64,000 bases of DNA from Lachnospiraceae bacterium. Its GTDB lineage: Bacteria > Bacillota > Clostridia > Lachnospirales > Lachnospiraceae. How positions within the stretch are numbered: position 1 is the stretch's first letter; each line of letters opens with the position of its first letter. Location: positions 1-64,000 of the forward strand of contig JAETQH010000007.1 of the NCBI GenBank assembly GCA_021770785.1. The letters are read 5' to 3'. Of the stretch, positions 51,723 to 58,929 are shown one piece after another. A program made the position numbers and the translations under genes. The notes below the pieces were generated by a model. It did no database searches, had not been told where the DNA came from, and worked only from the letters and a program-made list of their open reading frames with translations.

Positions 51723-52594
51723 TTCTCTGCATCTCCTTTAAAATAGTATAAATATAAATCTTCCAAATTAGGCCGTATCGGTATTGCATTTTCCATAGGC
51801 GGGTGATCTGCAATTATCCGCAATACAGTTTCGCCCCTGTCTGTATTTCGGAGATTGCTCGTGTTAAATGCAGCGGCACATTTCTCTGCATGAGCAGTCG
51901 GAACAGTACATTCCCATACTTGCCCATCAATTTCAGAAGTGATTTCTTGTGGTTTCCCAAAATGAATAATTTCACCAGATTTCATCATTATGATTTCTTC
52001 TGCAATAAATTCTACATCCGAAACAATATGCGTCGATAAAATTACGATACGGTCTTGCGCAAAGGCACTGATTATGTTACGAAAACGTACGCGCTCTTTT
52101 GGATCGAGACCCGCTGTCGGCTCGTCTAAAATCAAAATGTGGGGATTATTAAGCATTGCCTGTGCAATTCCTAAACGCTGCTTCATACCGCCTGAAAAGG
52201 TCTTGATTTTGTGCCTACTTTCCTCAGACAGTCCCACCGCTTCAAGTAGCTGCTTTGATTTTTTCTTTGCGTTTTTTTCACTTAACCCCTTTAAGGCAGA
52301 TATATACAGCAAAAAATCAAGTGCTGTAAATTCAGGATAATACCCAAAATGTTGCGGGAGATAGCCTAAAAGTTCACTGTATTTTTCACCTAACGTCACA
52401 ATGTTTTTTCCATCTAAAACAATTTTTCCGGAAGTTGGTGTCTGAATGTTGCACAACAGCCGCATGAACGTAGTCTTTCCTGCTCCGTTTGCACCTAACA
52501 AGCCATAAACTCCATTTGACAGTGTAATATTCAAATGTTTTACGGCGGTTTTGGAGCCAAATTTTTTGGTCAGATCGATAGTTTTTAGTTTCAT
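51719..52594 (-). CDS. ABC transporter ATPase
   Basis: 291 residues. All motifs are intact: Walker A GLLGANGAGKTTFMRLL (~33-49), Q-loop YLPQHFG, signature FSGGMKQRLGIAQ, Walker B ILILDEPTAGLDP and the His switch VILSTHIVSD. The C-terminal ~70 residues are the extension typical of ABC-2 partners. It starts at an ATG with AAAGGAG. Its promoter region carries a direct repeat that fits binding of the OmpR-type regulator encoded upstream on the same strand. Confidence 0.92.
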   Translation of the reverse strand: MKLKTIDLTKKFGSKTAVKHLNITLSNGVYGLLGANGAGKTTFMRLLCNIQTPTSGKIVLDGKNIVTLGEKYSELLGYLPQHFGYYPEFTALDFLLYISALKGLSEKNAKKKSKQLLEAVGLSEESRHKIKTFSGGMKQRLGIAQAMLNNPHILILDEPTAGLDPKERVRFRNIISAFAQDRIVILSTHIVSDVEFIAEEIIMMKSGEIIHFGKPQEITSEIDGQVWECTVPTAHAEKCAAAFNTSNLRNTDRGETVLRIIADHPPMENAIPIRPNLEDLYLYYFKGDAEK

Positions 52595-52666
52595 ATAAAC
52601 TCCTTTCTCTATAAGGGGAATTACGTGTAATATGCAAAAAAATACTCCCCTTGTGACTTTACGGAG

Positions 52667-52699
52667 AGTATAAAAGGTAATTATCTACTTTTTATCTAC
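52667..52699 (-). promoter_or_regulatory. ABC operon promoter with regulator direct repeat
   Basis: Minus-strand TATACT (52667-52672) has no good -35; in its place GTAGATA occurs twice with an 11-base period (52682-52688 and 52693-52699). A helical-turn direct repeat over a weak -35 is characteristic of OmpR/PhoB-type activation. Confidence 0.65.
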
Positions 52700-52708
52700 A
52701 AATAAAAT

Positions 52709-53884
52709 TCAATATTTTGTTTTGAAAAATGCGGTCACCTTTGCACCATCCGCAATATTCTCAATCTGCAGGTAGCCACCGTGATGTTCACAGAGTAGCT
52801 TACATATATAAAGCCCTAATCCAAAGTGTTTAAAATGATCGGATTCCTCTGTGAAATATGGGTTAGCAGCTTTGCACAGAACATCTTTGTTAAAGCCTTT
52901 TCCATCGTCAGATACCGAAAGTCGTAAGCCGCCATCACTAAATTCAAAAGTAAGCGTTACCGCAGCACAGGCGTAACGGACAGCATTCGCAATCAGATTA
53001 TTACATACCTGTGAAACAAATTCTGTGTCAATAGACAGTTCATGTATAAAGGTTTTGTTTTGCCGATATAACTTTTTTCCCTTCTGTATACATACAATTT
53101 CTGTGCTTTCATATAAGGAAGATAAAAATGGCTGCAAAAGAACTGTTTTGTATTCCGGTTGTGTATCTTCCAAACGCTGAAGATTACTCATGCTGGCTAC
53201 ATATGTTTCCATCCGAGATATATGCTTTCCCATCGTAACTGCAGTTTCTCTGGTCTGTGTGTTATCGCTTGCCTGTAGCATTTCATCATAACCTTTCAGC
53301 ACCGTAAGCGGGGTTCGCAGGTCATGAGCAAAAGCAGCGTTAAGCCGTTTGCGATCCTCAACCTGCCGCCACATCTCTAAAAAATTATTTGCAAGTTTAG
53401 TCCGCATAATTTCAAAAGAAGTACAGAGCTGCCCTAATTCGTCATTACTATCATATTCGATCAAAAAATCAAGATCATTATTTGCTATTTTTTCAGATGC
53501 CGCCCGCAATTCCGCAAGCGGTTTCTTCAGCTTATCCTTATAAAATAATAGTACCGCCCCTATGATACACAAAGCAGAGTAAAGTGGTGTTGCAATAACA
53601 GGAATTAACGCTAATAGTGCTATTGTACGTTCGTCCTGTTCTGCTAATGAAACTGGTGTACTGTTAATATAAGCACCGTCCCCTAACTGTTCACCATGTT
53701 CATTCGTTAAATAATACTTTTCGCCGGATATTGGGTAAGAATCTCTAATAGTATTTGTCATACTGTTGCATAAGGAAGCTGTCATTACAGAAAGGATAAG
53801 TGCAAGCATAACAAATATTACCACATAAAGCATAAGACTTTTCCGGAGAGATAAACCCCGTCCTAGGTGTCTTACTTTATCCAT
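52709..53884 (-). CDS. Sensor histidine kinase
   Basis: 391 residues. TM1 (~17-40), extracytoplasmic loop (~41-88), TM2 (IALLALIPVIATPLYSALCIIGAVLLFY), HAMP (KLKKPLAELRAASEKIANND), HisKA with phospho-acceptor FAHDLRTPLT near residue 187, then HATPase with CNNLIANAVRYA (N box), VSDDGKGFN (G1) and HFGLGLYICK (G2). The ~50-residue sensor loop is of moderate size, compatible with peptide or membrane-stress sensing. It overlaps the regulator gene by 13 bases. Confidence 0.92.
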   Translation of the reverse strand: MDKVRHLGRGLSLRKSLMLYVVIFVMLALILSVMTASLCNSMTNTIRDSYPISGEKYYLTNEHGEQLGDGAYINSTPVSLAEQDERTIALLALIPVIATPLYSALCIIGAVLLFYKDKLKKPLAELRAASEKIANNDLDFLIEYDSNDELGQLCTSFEIMRTKLANNFLEMWRQVEDRKRLNAAFAHDLRTPLTVLKGYDEMLQASDNTQTRETAVTMGKHISRMETYVASMSNLQRLEDTQPEYKTVLLQPFLSSLYESTEIVCIQKGKKLYRQNKTFIHELSIDTEFVSQVCNNLIANAVRYACAAVTLTFEFSDGGLRLSVSDDGKGFNKDVLCKAANPYFTEESDHFKHFGLGLYICKLLCEHHGGYLQIENIADGAKVTAFFKTKY

Positions 53885-54579
53885 TTATACCCACACCCCC
53901 AAACTGTTTCAATATACACTCGGTTTGTGTATACAGCAATTTTCGTACGTATTCTGCGAATATGTTCGGCCACAACATTGCTGTCGCCGTCGCTGTCATA
54001 ACCCCAGATGCGTTCATATATCCTTTCTTTGTCAAAAACCTGTCCTGGATTTTGGGATAGCAGTTCCACGATGTCAAATTCCTTTTTGGCAAGGCCGAGG
54101 CGTTTGTTCGCAAAAAACAGGCATCGCTCCGAATAGTCAATTGTTAATTCACCGGAAAATCTAATCTGCGCTTCAAAGCCCCGCCGTGTTTCCCGACGCA
54201 GGTGGGCAGATACTCTGGCTTCAAGCTCCATAAGAGAGAACGGTTTGACTATATAATCGTCACCTCCGGCAGCAAACCCTTTAACCTTATCAGTATCTTC
54301 AATTCGTGCAGTCAAAAAAAGAATAGGACAGGATATATGGTCACGAATGCGTTCACAGATCTCCAGCCCAGTTGAGCCGGGCATATTTATATCGAGCAAA
54401 ATAATGTCTGGCTGTCGTTCTACTTGTTTCAGTGCTTCTGTTCCATTTGTGGCAGATAAAACAAGATAACCCTTACTTTCAAAAAAGCTGCGAAGCATTG
54501 ACACAATATCTGCTTCATCATCAGCTATCAATATTTTCGTTTTTATTTTTCGCACCTCCAACCTATAGTATAAAACCAA
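53872..54579 (-). CDS. OmpR/PhoB-type response regulator
   Basis: Receiver domain with ILIADDEADI, phospho-acceptor LLDINMPG and TARIEDTD, followed by a winged helix (FSGELTIDYSERCLFFANKR, VAEHIRRIRTKI, IETVWGCGYKW). The start is unresolved. The longest frame uses TTG at 54579, but this lies before a TATACT-like box and before the GGAGG. The best-spaced codon after GGAGG is AUA at 54546, followed by KTKILIADDEADI, where relatives normally have Met. GTG at 54555 overlaps the ribosome binding site. It probably activates the ABC operon through the repeats at 52682-52699. Confidence 0.9.
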   Translation of the reverse strand: MVLYYRLEVRKIKTKILIADDEADIVSMLRSFFESKGYLVLSATNGTEALKQVERQPDIILLDINMPGSTGLEICERIRDHISCPILFLTARIEDTDKVKGFAAGGDDYIVKPFSLMELEARVSAHLRRETRRGFEAQIRFSGELTIDYSERCLFFANKRLGLAKKEFDIVELLSQNPGQVFDKERIYERIWGYDSDGDSNVVAEHIRRIRTKIAVYTNRVYIETVWGCGYKWIK

Positions 54580-54599
54580 ATATAGCAGATATTTTTCAA

Positions 54600-54785
54600 C
54601 TATTTATCTACTCTTATACCGTCTTTTCTGCGCGCGTCAACAGGTTTTTCTGCATTCTTTGGTATTAACCACATATAACCAAGTTTTGAAATACCAGGTA
54701 TGCGGTTATCTTCGCATAGTTTCTGTACACGTCTCTCTGAAATACCCCATTTCTTTGCTGCTTGCGGTGAGGACATATATTCCAT
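54600..54785 (-). CDS. Small excisionase-like helix-turn-helix protein
   Basis: 61 residues, ATG with AAAGGAT. MSSPQAAKKWGISERRVQKLCEDNRIPGISKLGYMWLIPKNAEKP is the compact MerR/HTH_17 fold of excisionase-family DNA-binding proteins, with the typical trailing W-x-IPK-x-AEKP. It lies ~20 bases before the response-regulator frame on the same strand. It may control that operon or be a relic of an excision module; no integrase is nearby. Confidence 0.8.
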   Translation of the reverse strand: MEYMSSPQAAKKWGISERRVQKLCEDNRIPGISKLGYMWLIPKNAEKPVDARRKDGIRVDK

Positions 54786-55094
54786 AACTCGCTTATCCTT
54801 TCATCAAATTTATTTAATGTAATTATATACGGTTATCCGAACAATATCAAGTACCAATTATAAAGCTGATTTTAAAACGTAGAAGTGCTTTTGATTAGAT
54901 TTAAATCTTGTAAATATTCCATTGCTACAGAGTACTTTGATTGATAACCGTTCATTTTGTAAATGAATTTCAAAGCAAAAGTTGTATTGGTAGGTATTAG
55001 GCACTTTTATGGTCACCGATTTGAATAGGATACCATTAAGCAGAATTATTACGTGTTGATTCGAAAAAATTACGAGAAATTAAATGCGTAAACA

Positions 55095-55130
55095 TATAAT
55101 GCTAAAATATGAAAAAAGGAGGAGAACGGT
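55095..55130 (+). promoter_or_regulatory. Possible RiPP operon promoter -10 and ribosome binding site
   Basis: TATAAT at 55095-55100 with no recognisable -35, followed by AAAAAAGGAGGAG before the ATG at 55131. The missing -35 suggests dependence on an activator. The rest of the divergent spacer (54786-55094) is A/T-rich with nothing else I can support. Confidence 0.4.
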
Positions 55131-56360
55131 ATGGACAATAAATGCATGAGTTTTTCTGATTCCACTAAATTTATGTTTAATGCAGATTCGGTCATTATAT
55201 TTAATAGATTAAACGGTCAATGGATAAAAATATCAAGGGAATGTTATGAAATACTTAGAAACTGTATGAGCGAAAAATTAACAGAGGAAGAAATGCTTTC
55301 TAGGCTAGCAGATGAAGAAGATCGGGCTTATATAAGGAAGATGCTTGATTTGTTAGATTCTATGGGATGTATGTATAGGAAAACAGTGCAAAAAGTCAAC
55401 AATGTCAGTTTTGCAATTACACACCGTTGTAACCTAAAATGTATACACTGTATGGTAAATGCACAGTATGGAAATGAACAAACAGATTATTTTGATACAG
55501 AAACCATATGCAGGTTGTTGAATAAAATAGTTTCGGTTGAACCTGAAGTTGTTGTTCTGACAGGTGGGGAACCGCTGCTTAGAAAAGATTTCTTGGATAT
55601 ATTATCACACTTAAGAAGCAAGTATAGCGGAAAAATAACATTAATGACAAACGGCACGTTATTTAATTCTCAAAATATTACTCCTATCATTGAAAAAGTA
55701 AATAATATAGATATTAGTCTTGATGGCGCTGATGAAGAATCCTGCTCTGTTATAAGGGGCAAAGGTGTATTTGATCGAGTAGTTAATAATATAGATATTT
55801 TAAAACAAAAAGGTTTTGAAAATATTTCACTTTCAATGGTGTTGAGTAATAACAATTTACGTTATGCACAACAGTTTTTTGAACTTAACAGAAAACTTCA
55901 TACATTTCCAATGCTAAGAGCATTGTCCTATGAAGGTAGAGCTAAAGATAATAAAACATTATTGGAGAATTCTTTGACAACAGATAGAATTTGTCAGGGA
56001 AGTGACACCAACTCTAATATAGAACAAAAATGCTGCTGTTGTACAGCTGGGTATGATCAAATTACTATAGAAGCAAATGGAGATATTTTTCCATGTAATT
56101 TATTTGGATCAGAAGAGTTTAAATTAGGAAACATAACAAAGATAGATAATTTAATGGATATTTTAAACACGAACAAAGGAAGCTTTGTGTGTCGAGCAAT
56201 AGAAAAATATGAACCTGACAAATTTTTGAAATGTAAAGAATGCAATATTAATTATTTATGCTGGTCCTGCCTCTATCCAATGTATTCTTTGTCAGATGAT
56301 GAATTTGAAGAGCGGTGTAAGGCAAAGAAACAGTTATTATCAAATGTTTGGGAGGAGTAA
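55131..56360 (+). CDS. Radical SAM/SPASM peptide maturase with N-terminal PqqD-like domain
   Basis: 409 residues, ATG with AAGGAGGAG. Residues ~1-85 (SVIIFNRLNGQWIKISRECYEILRNC…MLDLLDSMGCMYRK) look like a PqqD-type RiPP recognition element. The radical SAM core starts ITHRCNLKCIHCMV, with cluster cysteines C100, C104, C107, then VVLTGGEPLLRKDF (GGE motif). A SPASM-type C-terminus carries CCCC near 300, IFPCN near 321 and CKECNINYLCWSC near 367-380, enough ligands for auxiliary clusters. It probably installs crosslinks on one or both precursor peptides encoded downstream. First gene of the RiPP operon. Confidence 0.9.
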   Translation: MDNKCMSFSDSTKFMFNADSVIIFNRLNGQWIKISRECYEILRNCMSEKLTEEEMLSRLADEEDRAYIRKMLDLLDSMGCMYRKTVQKVNNVSFAITHRCNLKCIHCMVNAQYGNEQTDYFDTETICRLLNKIVSVEPEVVVLTGGEPLLRKDFLDILSHLRSKYSGKITLMTNGTLFNSQNITPIIEKVNNIDISLDGADEESCSVIRGKGVFDRVVNNIDILKQKGFENISLSMVLSNNNLRYAQQFFELNRKLHTFPMLRALSYEGRAKDNKTLLENSLTTDRICQGSDTNSNIEQKCCCCTAGYDQITIEANGDIFPCNLFGSEEFKLGNITKIDNLMDILNTNKGSFVCRAIEKYEPDKFLKCKECNINYLCWSCLYPMYSLSDDEFEERCKAKKQLLSNVWEE

Positions 56361-56365
56361 GTTTT

Positions 56366-57412
56366 ATGAACTTTTCCGTTTTTTTTACGAATAGATGCAA
56401 TATGAATTGTAGTTACTGCTATGAGAAAAATAAAAAAGAATGTTCTATGAGCTATGAGATTATAGATAAAACCATTGATTTTATTGTAAGCAAAAAGCAT
56501 GAAAACCCAACGGAAAAACTGTCAATAGTGACACATGGAGGGGAGCCTTTACTTGAATTTGAAAAAATCAAATACTTCGTCTCAGCGTTGAAAAATCGCA
56601 TAGAGAACGTGAGTTATATAATTACAACGAATGCAACTCTTTTAAACGATGAAAATATCGATTTCTTAATCAAAAATTATGCTCAGATTTCTATAAGTAT
56701 TGATGGAAATGAAAAGGCACATAATAGTAATCGAATTTTTCACAATAGAAGAGGGAGCTTCGATATTGTTATACAAAATTCTAAAAAAATACTTGATAGA
56801 GCTCCGTTTGATATTTGCGCTAGAATGACAGTTAATCGAAAGAATGTAGAGTATTTGTTTGATGGAGTTAAATGGCTTTTAGATTTTGGATTTGTTTCTA
56901 TTTCACCAGTTCCGGATCAGTATGATAATAATTGGACAGATAGTGATATGAATGAATTATATAATCAAGGGGTCCAAATTATTGATTATCTAAAAGGGTA
57001 TAAGGGAGATTGTAAAGTAGACCTTATTGATGATGCACTTGTAAGATGCATGAATTCTGCATGCGATGGGGGAAGGACAAGCTTCACTATTGATACTGAT
57101 GGTAGCATATATCCTTGTCTGGCAGCGGCTGGAGTAAGCGAATTTGTAATAGGATCTGTCGATAATGGTATTAATCACGAATCAGTTGAGCGCATTTTGG
57201 AGTGGGCGCAAGCAAAAAACCAAGCATGTATTGGATGCTCTCGTTATGAGTATTGTGATTGTACTAGGTGTAAGATAATAAATAAAATATACACAGGAGA
57301 TTTGAATACGCCAATCGTAGCAATATGTAATATAGAAAATGTAAAAATAAGGCTATCGCAATACTATCAAAAGGTGTTTCCTAATGGTCAAAATGCCCTA
57401 AATAAAGAGTGA
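56366..57412 (+). CDS. Second radical SAM/SPASM peptide maturase
   Basis: 348 residues from the ATG at 56366; GGGAGGAG overlaps the end of the previous gene. The core begins at once: FFTNRCNMNCSYCYEK (C11, C15, C18), with THGGEPLLEF as the GGE motif. There is no N-terminal recognition domain. The C-terminal SPASM region has CMNSACDGG, SIYPCLAAAG and CIGCSRYEYCDCTRC. The gene ends 16 bases before the first precursor gene. Having two maturases, only one with a recognition domain, suggests two modification steps or one enzyme per precursor. Confidence 0.9.
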   Translation: MNFSVFFTNRCNMNCSYCYEKNKKECSMSYEIIDKTIDFIVSKKHENPTEKLSIVTHGGEPLLEFEKIKYFVSALKNRIENVSYIITTNATLLNDENIDFLIKNYAQISISIDGNEKAHNSNRIFHNRRGSFDIVIQNSKKILDRAPFDICARMTVNRKNVEYLFDGVKWLLDFGFVSISPVPDQYDNNWTDSDMNELYNQGVQIIDYLKGYKGDCKVDLIDDALVRCMNSACDGGRTSFTIDTDGSIYPCLAAAGVSEFVIGSVDNGINHESVERILEWAQAKNQACIGCSRYEYCDCTRCKIINKIYTGDLNTPIVAICNIENVKIRLSQYYQKVFPNGQNALNKE

Positions 57413-57428
57413 AAGGAGGAAATGCAAT

Positions 57429-57593
57429 ATGAAAATCAAGAAAATTGATACATCTATACCATTAAAGGTAGTCGCTCAGGCTTGCACAAATATGTGCGAA
57501 GAAACAGTTTGGGCCGGTAAAACCTCTAAAGAGGGAAATGCAGGTGGATGCTGGACAGCAACTGGTTATACGGCTCGCGGCGCATTATTCTAA
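57429..57593 (+). CDS. RiPP precursor peptide 1
   Basis: 54 residues, ATG with AAAGGAGG nine bases upstream. The N-terminal MKIKKI and the following ~11 residues resemble a short leader. The core has C19, C23 and C41, with QACTNMCEETVWAGKT then NAGGCWTATGYTARG. It shares the MKIKKI start and the pattern QAC-x3-C-x2-T-x(1,2)-W-x-G-[KR]-T-xn-GC with peptide 2. Likely substrate of the adjacent radical SAM enzymes and exported after leader removal. Confidence 0.85.
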   Translation: MKIKKIDTSIPLKVVAQACTNMCEETVWAGKTSKEGNAGGCWTATGYTARGALF

Positions 57594-57637
57594 AATAGCA
57601 TTTTTTCTGAAAAAATAATATAAAGGAGGGATTCGGC

Positions 57638-57808
57638 ATGAAGATTAAAAAGATCGCAAGTACAGATGTCAACTTAAATGTTCGCGGTCAGGCTTGCGGA
57701 GATGACTGTACTGAAACCAAAATCTGGGTTGGCAGAACTGATGGCAACACTTCTGGCTGCGTAATTTACAATACTGTATACACGCCTAAAACTAACACCC
57801 ACTTATAA
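57638..57808 (+). CDS. RiPP precursor peptide 2
   Basis: 56 residues, ATG with AAAGGAGG. Leader-like MKIKKIASTDVNLNVRG is followed by a core with C20, C24 and C41 (QACGDDCTETKIWVGRT, then GNTSGCVIYNTVYTPK). Spacing of the first two cysteines, the Trp-x-Gly-Arg/Lys-Thr block and the final Gly-Cys matches peptide 1, while the C-terminal tails differ. This may be a two-component product or two variants. The hairpin at 57854 follows. Confidence 0.85.
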   Translation: MKIKKIASTDVNLNVRGQACGDDCTETKIWVGRTDGNTSGCVIYNTVYTPKTNTHL

Positions 57809-57853
57809 GGGTAACTGCTCACCATAATTGACCATAGGGCATATGACATATAT

Positions 57854-57884
57854 GGGAAAGGTACTTATAGCTGCCTTTCCCTTC
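57854..57884 (+). terminator. Partial terminator after the precursor genes
   Basis: GGGAAAGG (57854-57861) pairs with CCTTTCCC (57874-57881), followed by TTCTT. It separates precursors from the protease and exporter genes and could give more precursor mRNA than enzyme mRNA. Confidence 0.65.
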
Positions 57885-57900
57885 TTAAATGGAGATTTAT

Positions 57901-58890
57901 ATGAATAATGATGTTATTGTATTAATAGATACGGGTTTAGATAAAGAGATATACAGGAATCGCATTGTTGGCGGCATTCATTTCTATATAGAAGACGAAA
58001 TGATATGTTGCGATAAAAATTATAATGATGATAATGGCCATGGAACTGCGTGCGCAGATGTTATTACTAGAGTATATAAGAATGCTCGTTTTTTTGTTAT
58101 AAAGATTTTAAATTCAGAAGCGGAAACAAATTATCCGCTCCTAGAGATGGCTATGGAATACTGCATCTCCCTAGAATATAGACTTATTAATCTAAGCTTG
58201 GCAATGTTACAAGAGGATAGTGAAAAAAAACTTAGAGAAATATGTCAATGTTTATTGAATAGAGGAAAAGTAATTGTTGCATCTGTCTACAATGGGGAAA
58301 AAAAGTCATTTCCCGCACTTTTTAGTACTGTAATAGGTGTTAGAGGGAATCGATTTGAGTTACATCGTGAATATTGGTTTGATAATAATAAAGAAATACA
58401 ATGTATTGGAGATTTGACACCAATATTTACAAGGTGGGATAGGGAAAAATTTTATCTATTTGGGGGGAATAGCAAAGCATGCGCATACATTGCAGGGTAC
58501 ATTATAAAAACCTGCGCTGATGAAAATATAGAGATTAATTTTAATAATGCTTGCTGTATATTAAAAAAGTATGCTGTTCGGACAGAGTGGAAAGAAATTG
58601 AGATCAATTGCAGTAAAGAGCCCCATATATATGAGAATTGTTTGTTTAAAGACGAAATAAATAAAAAGGTTAAAGAGCTTTTATATAGAATAACCGGAAA
58701 TAAGGAAGTACTTAATATTGGAATATACACAAGTTTATTTGATGAGAATGTATTAAATAGGGATACTTGTAAGAAATTGATAAAACTAATAGAAGAAACA
58801 TTTAATATAGTTATATCCGAAAATCTTATTGATTATGACAGTATAGGTACGCTTAGCGGAATGACAAATATGATTGAACGTCTTATTTAA
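57901..58890 (+). CDS. Subtilisin-like (S8) protease with acyl-carrier-like C-terminal domain
   Basis: 329 residues from the ATG at 57901, which has GGAG seven bases upstream (the ATG at 57889 has none). No signal peptide, so it acts inside the cell. The triad is visible: D10 in VIVLIDTGLD, H47 in DDNGHGTACADV and S191 in GGNSKACAYIAGY, with N131 as a candidate oxyanion residue; GNSKA replaces the usual GTSMA. Residues ~253-329 match an acyl carrier protein in pattern (VKELLYRITG…LIKLIEETFNIVIS…IGTLSGMTNMIERLI), but the carrier Ser is Arg. It probably removes the leader peptides. Confidence 0.82.
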   Translation: MNNDVIVLIDTGLDKEIYRNRIVGGIHFYIEDEMICCDKNYNDDNGHGTACADVITRVYKNARFFVIKILNSEAETNYPLLEMAMEYCISLEYRLINLSLAMLQEDSEKKLREICQCLLNRGKVIVASVYNGEKKSFPALFSTVIGVRGNRFELHREYWFDNNKEIQCIGDLTPIFTRWDREKFYLFGGNSKACAYIAGYIIKTCADENIEINFNNACCILKKYAVRTEWKEIEINCSKEPHIYENCLFKDEINKKVKELLYRITGNKEVLNIGIYTSLFDENVLNRDTCKKLIKLIEETFNIVISENLIDYDSIGTLSGMTNMIERLI

Positions 58891-58929
58891 TATAACGCTA
58901 TAAATCCGAAAGTGGGCAGGAGGATTAAA

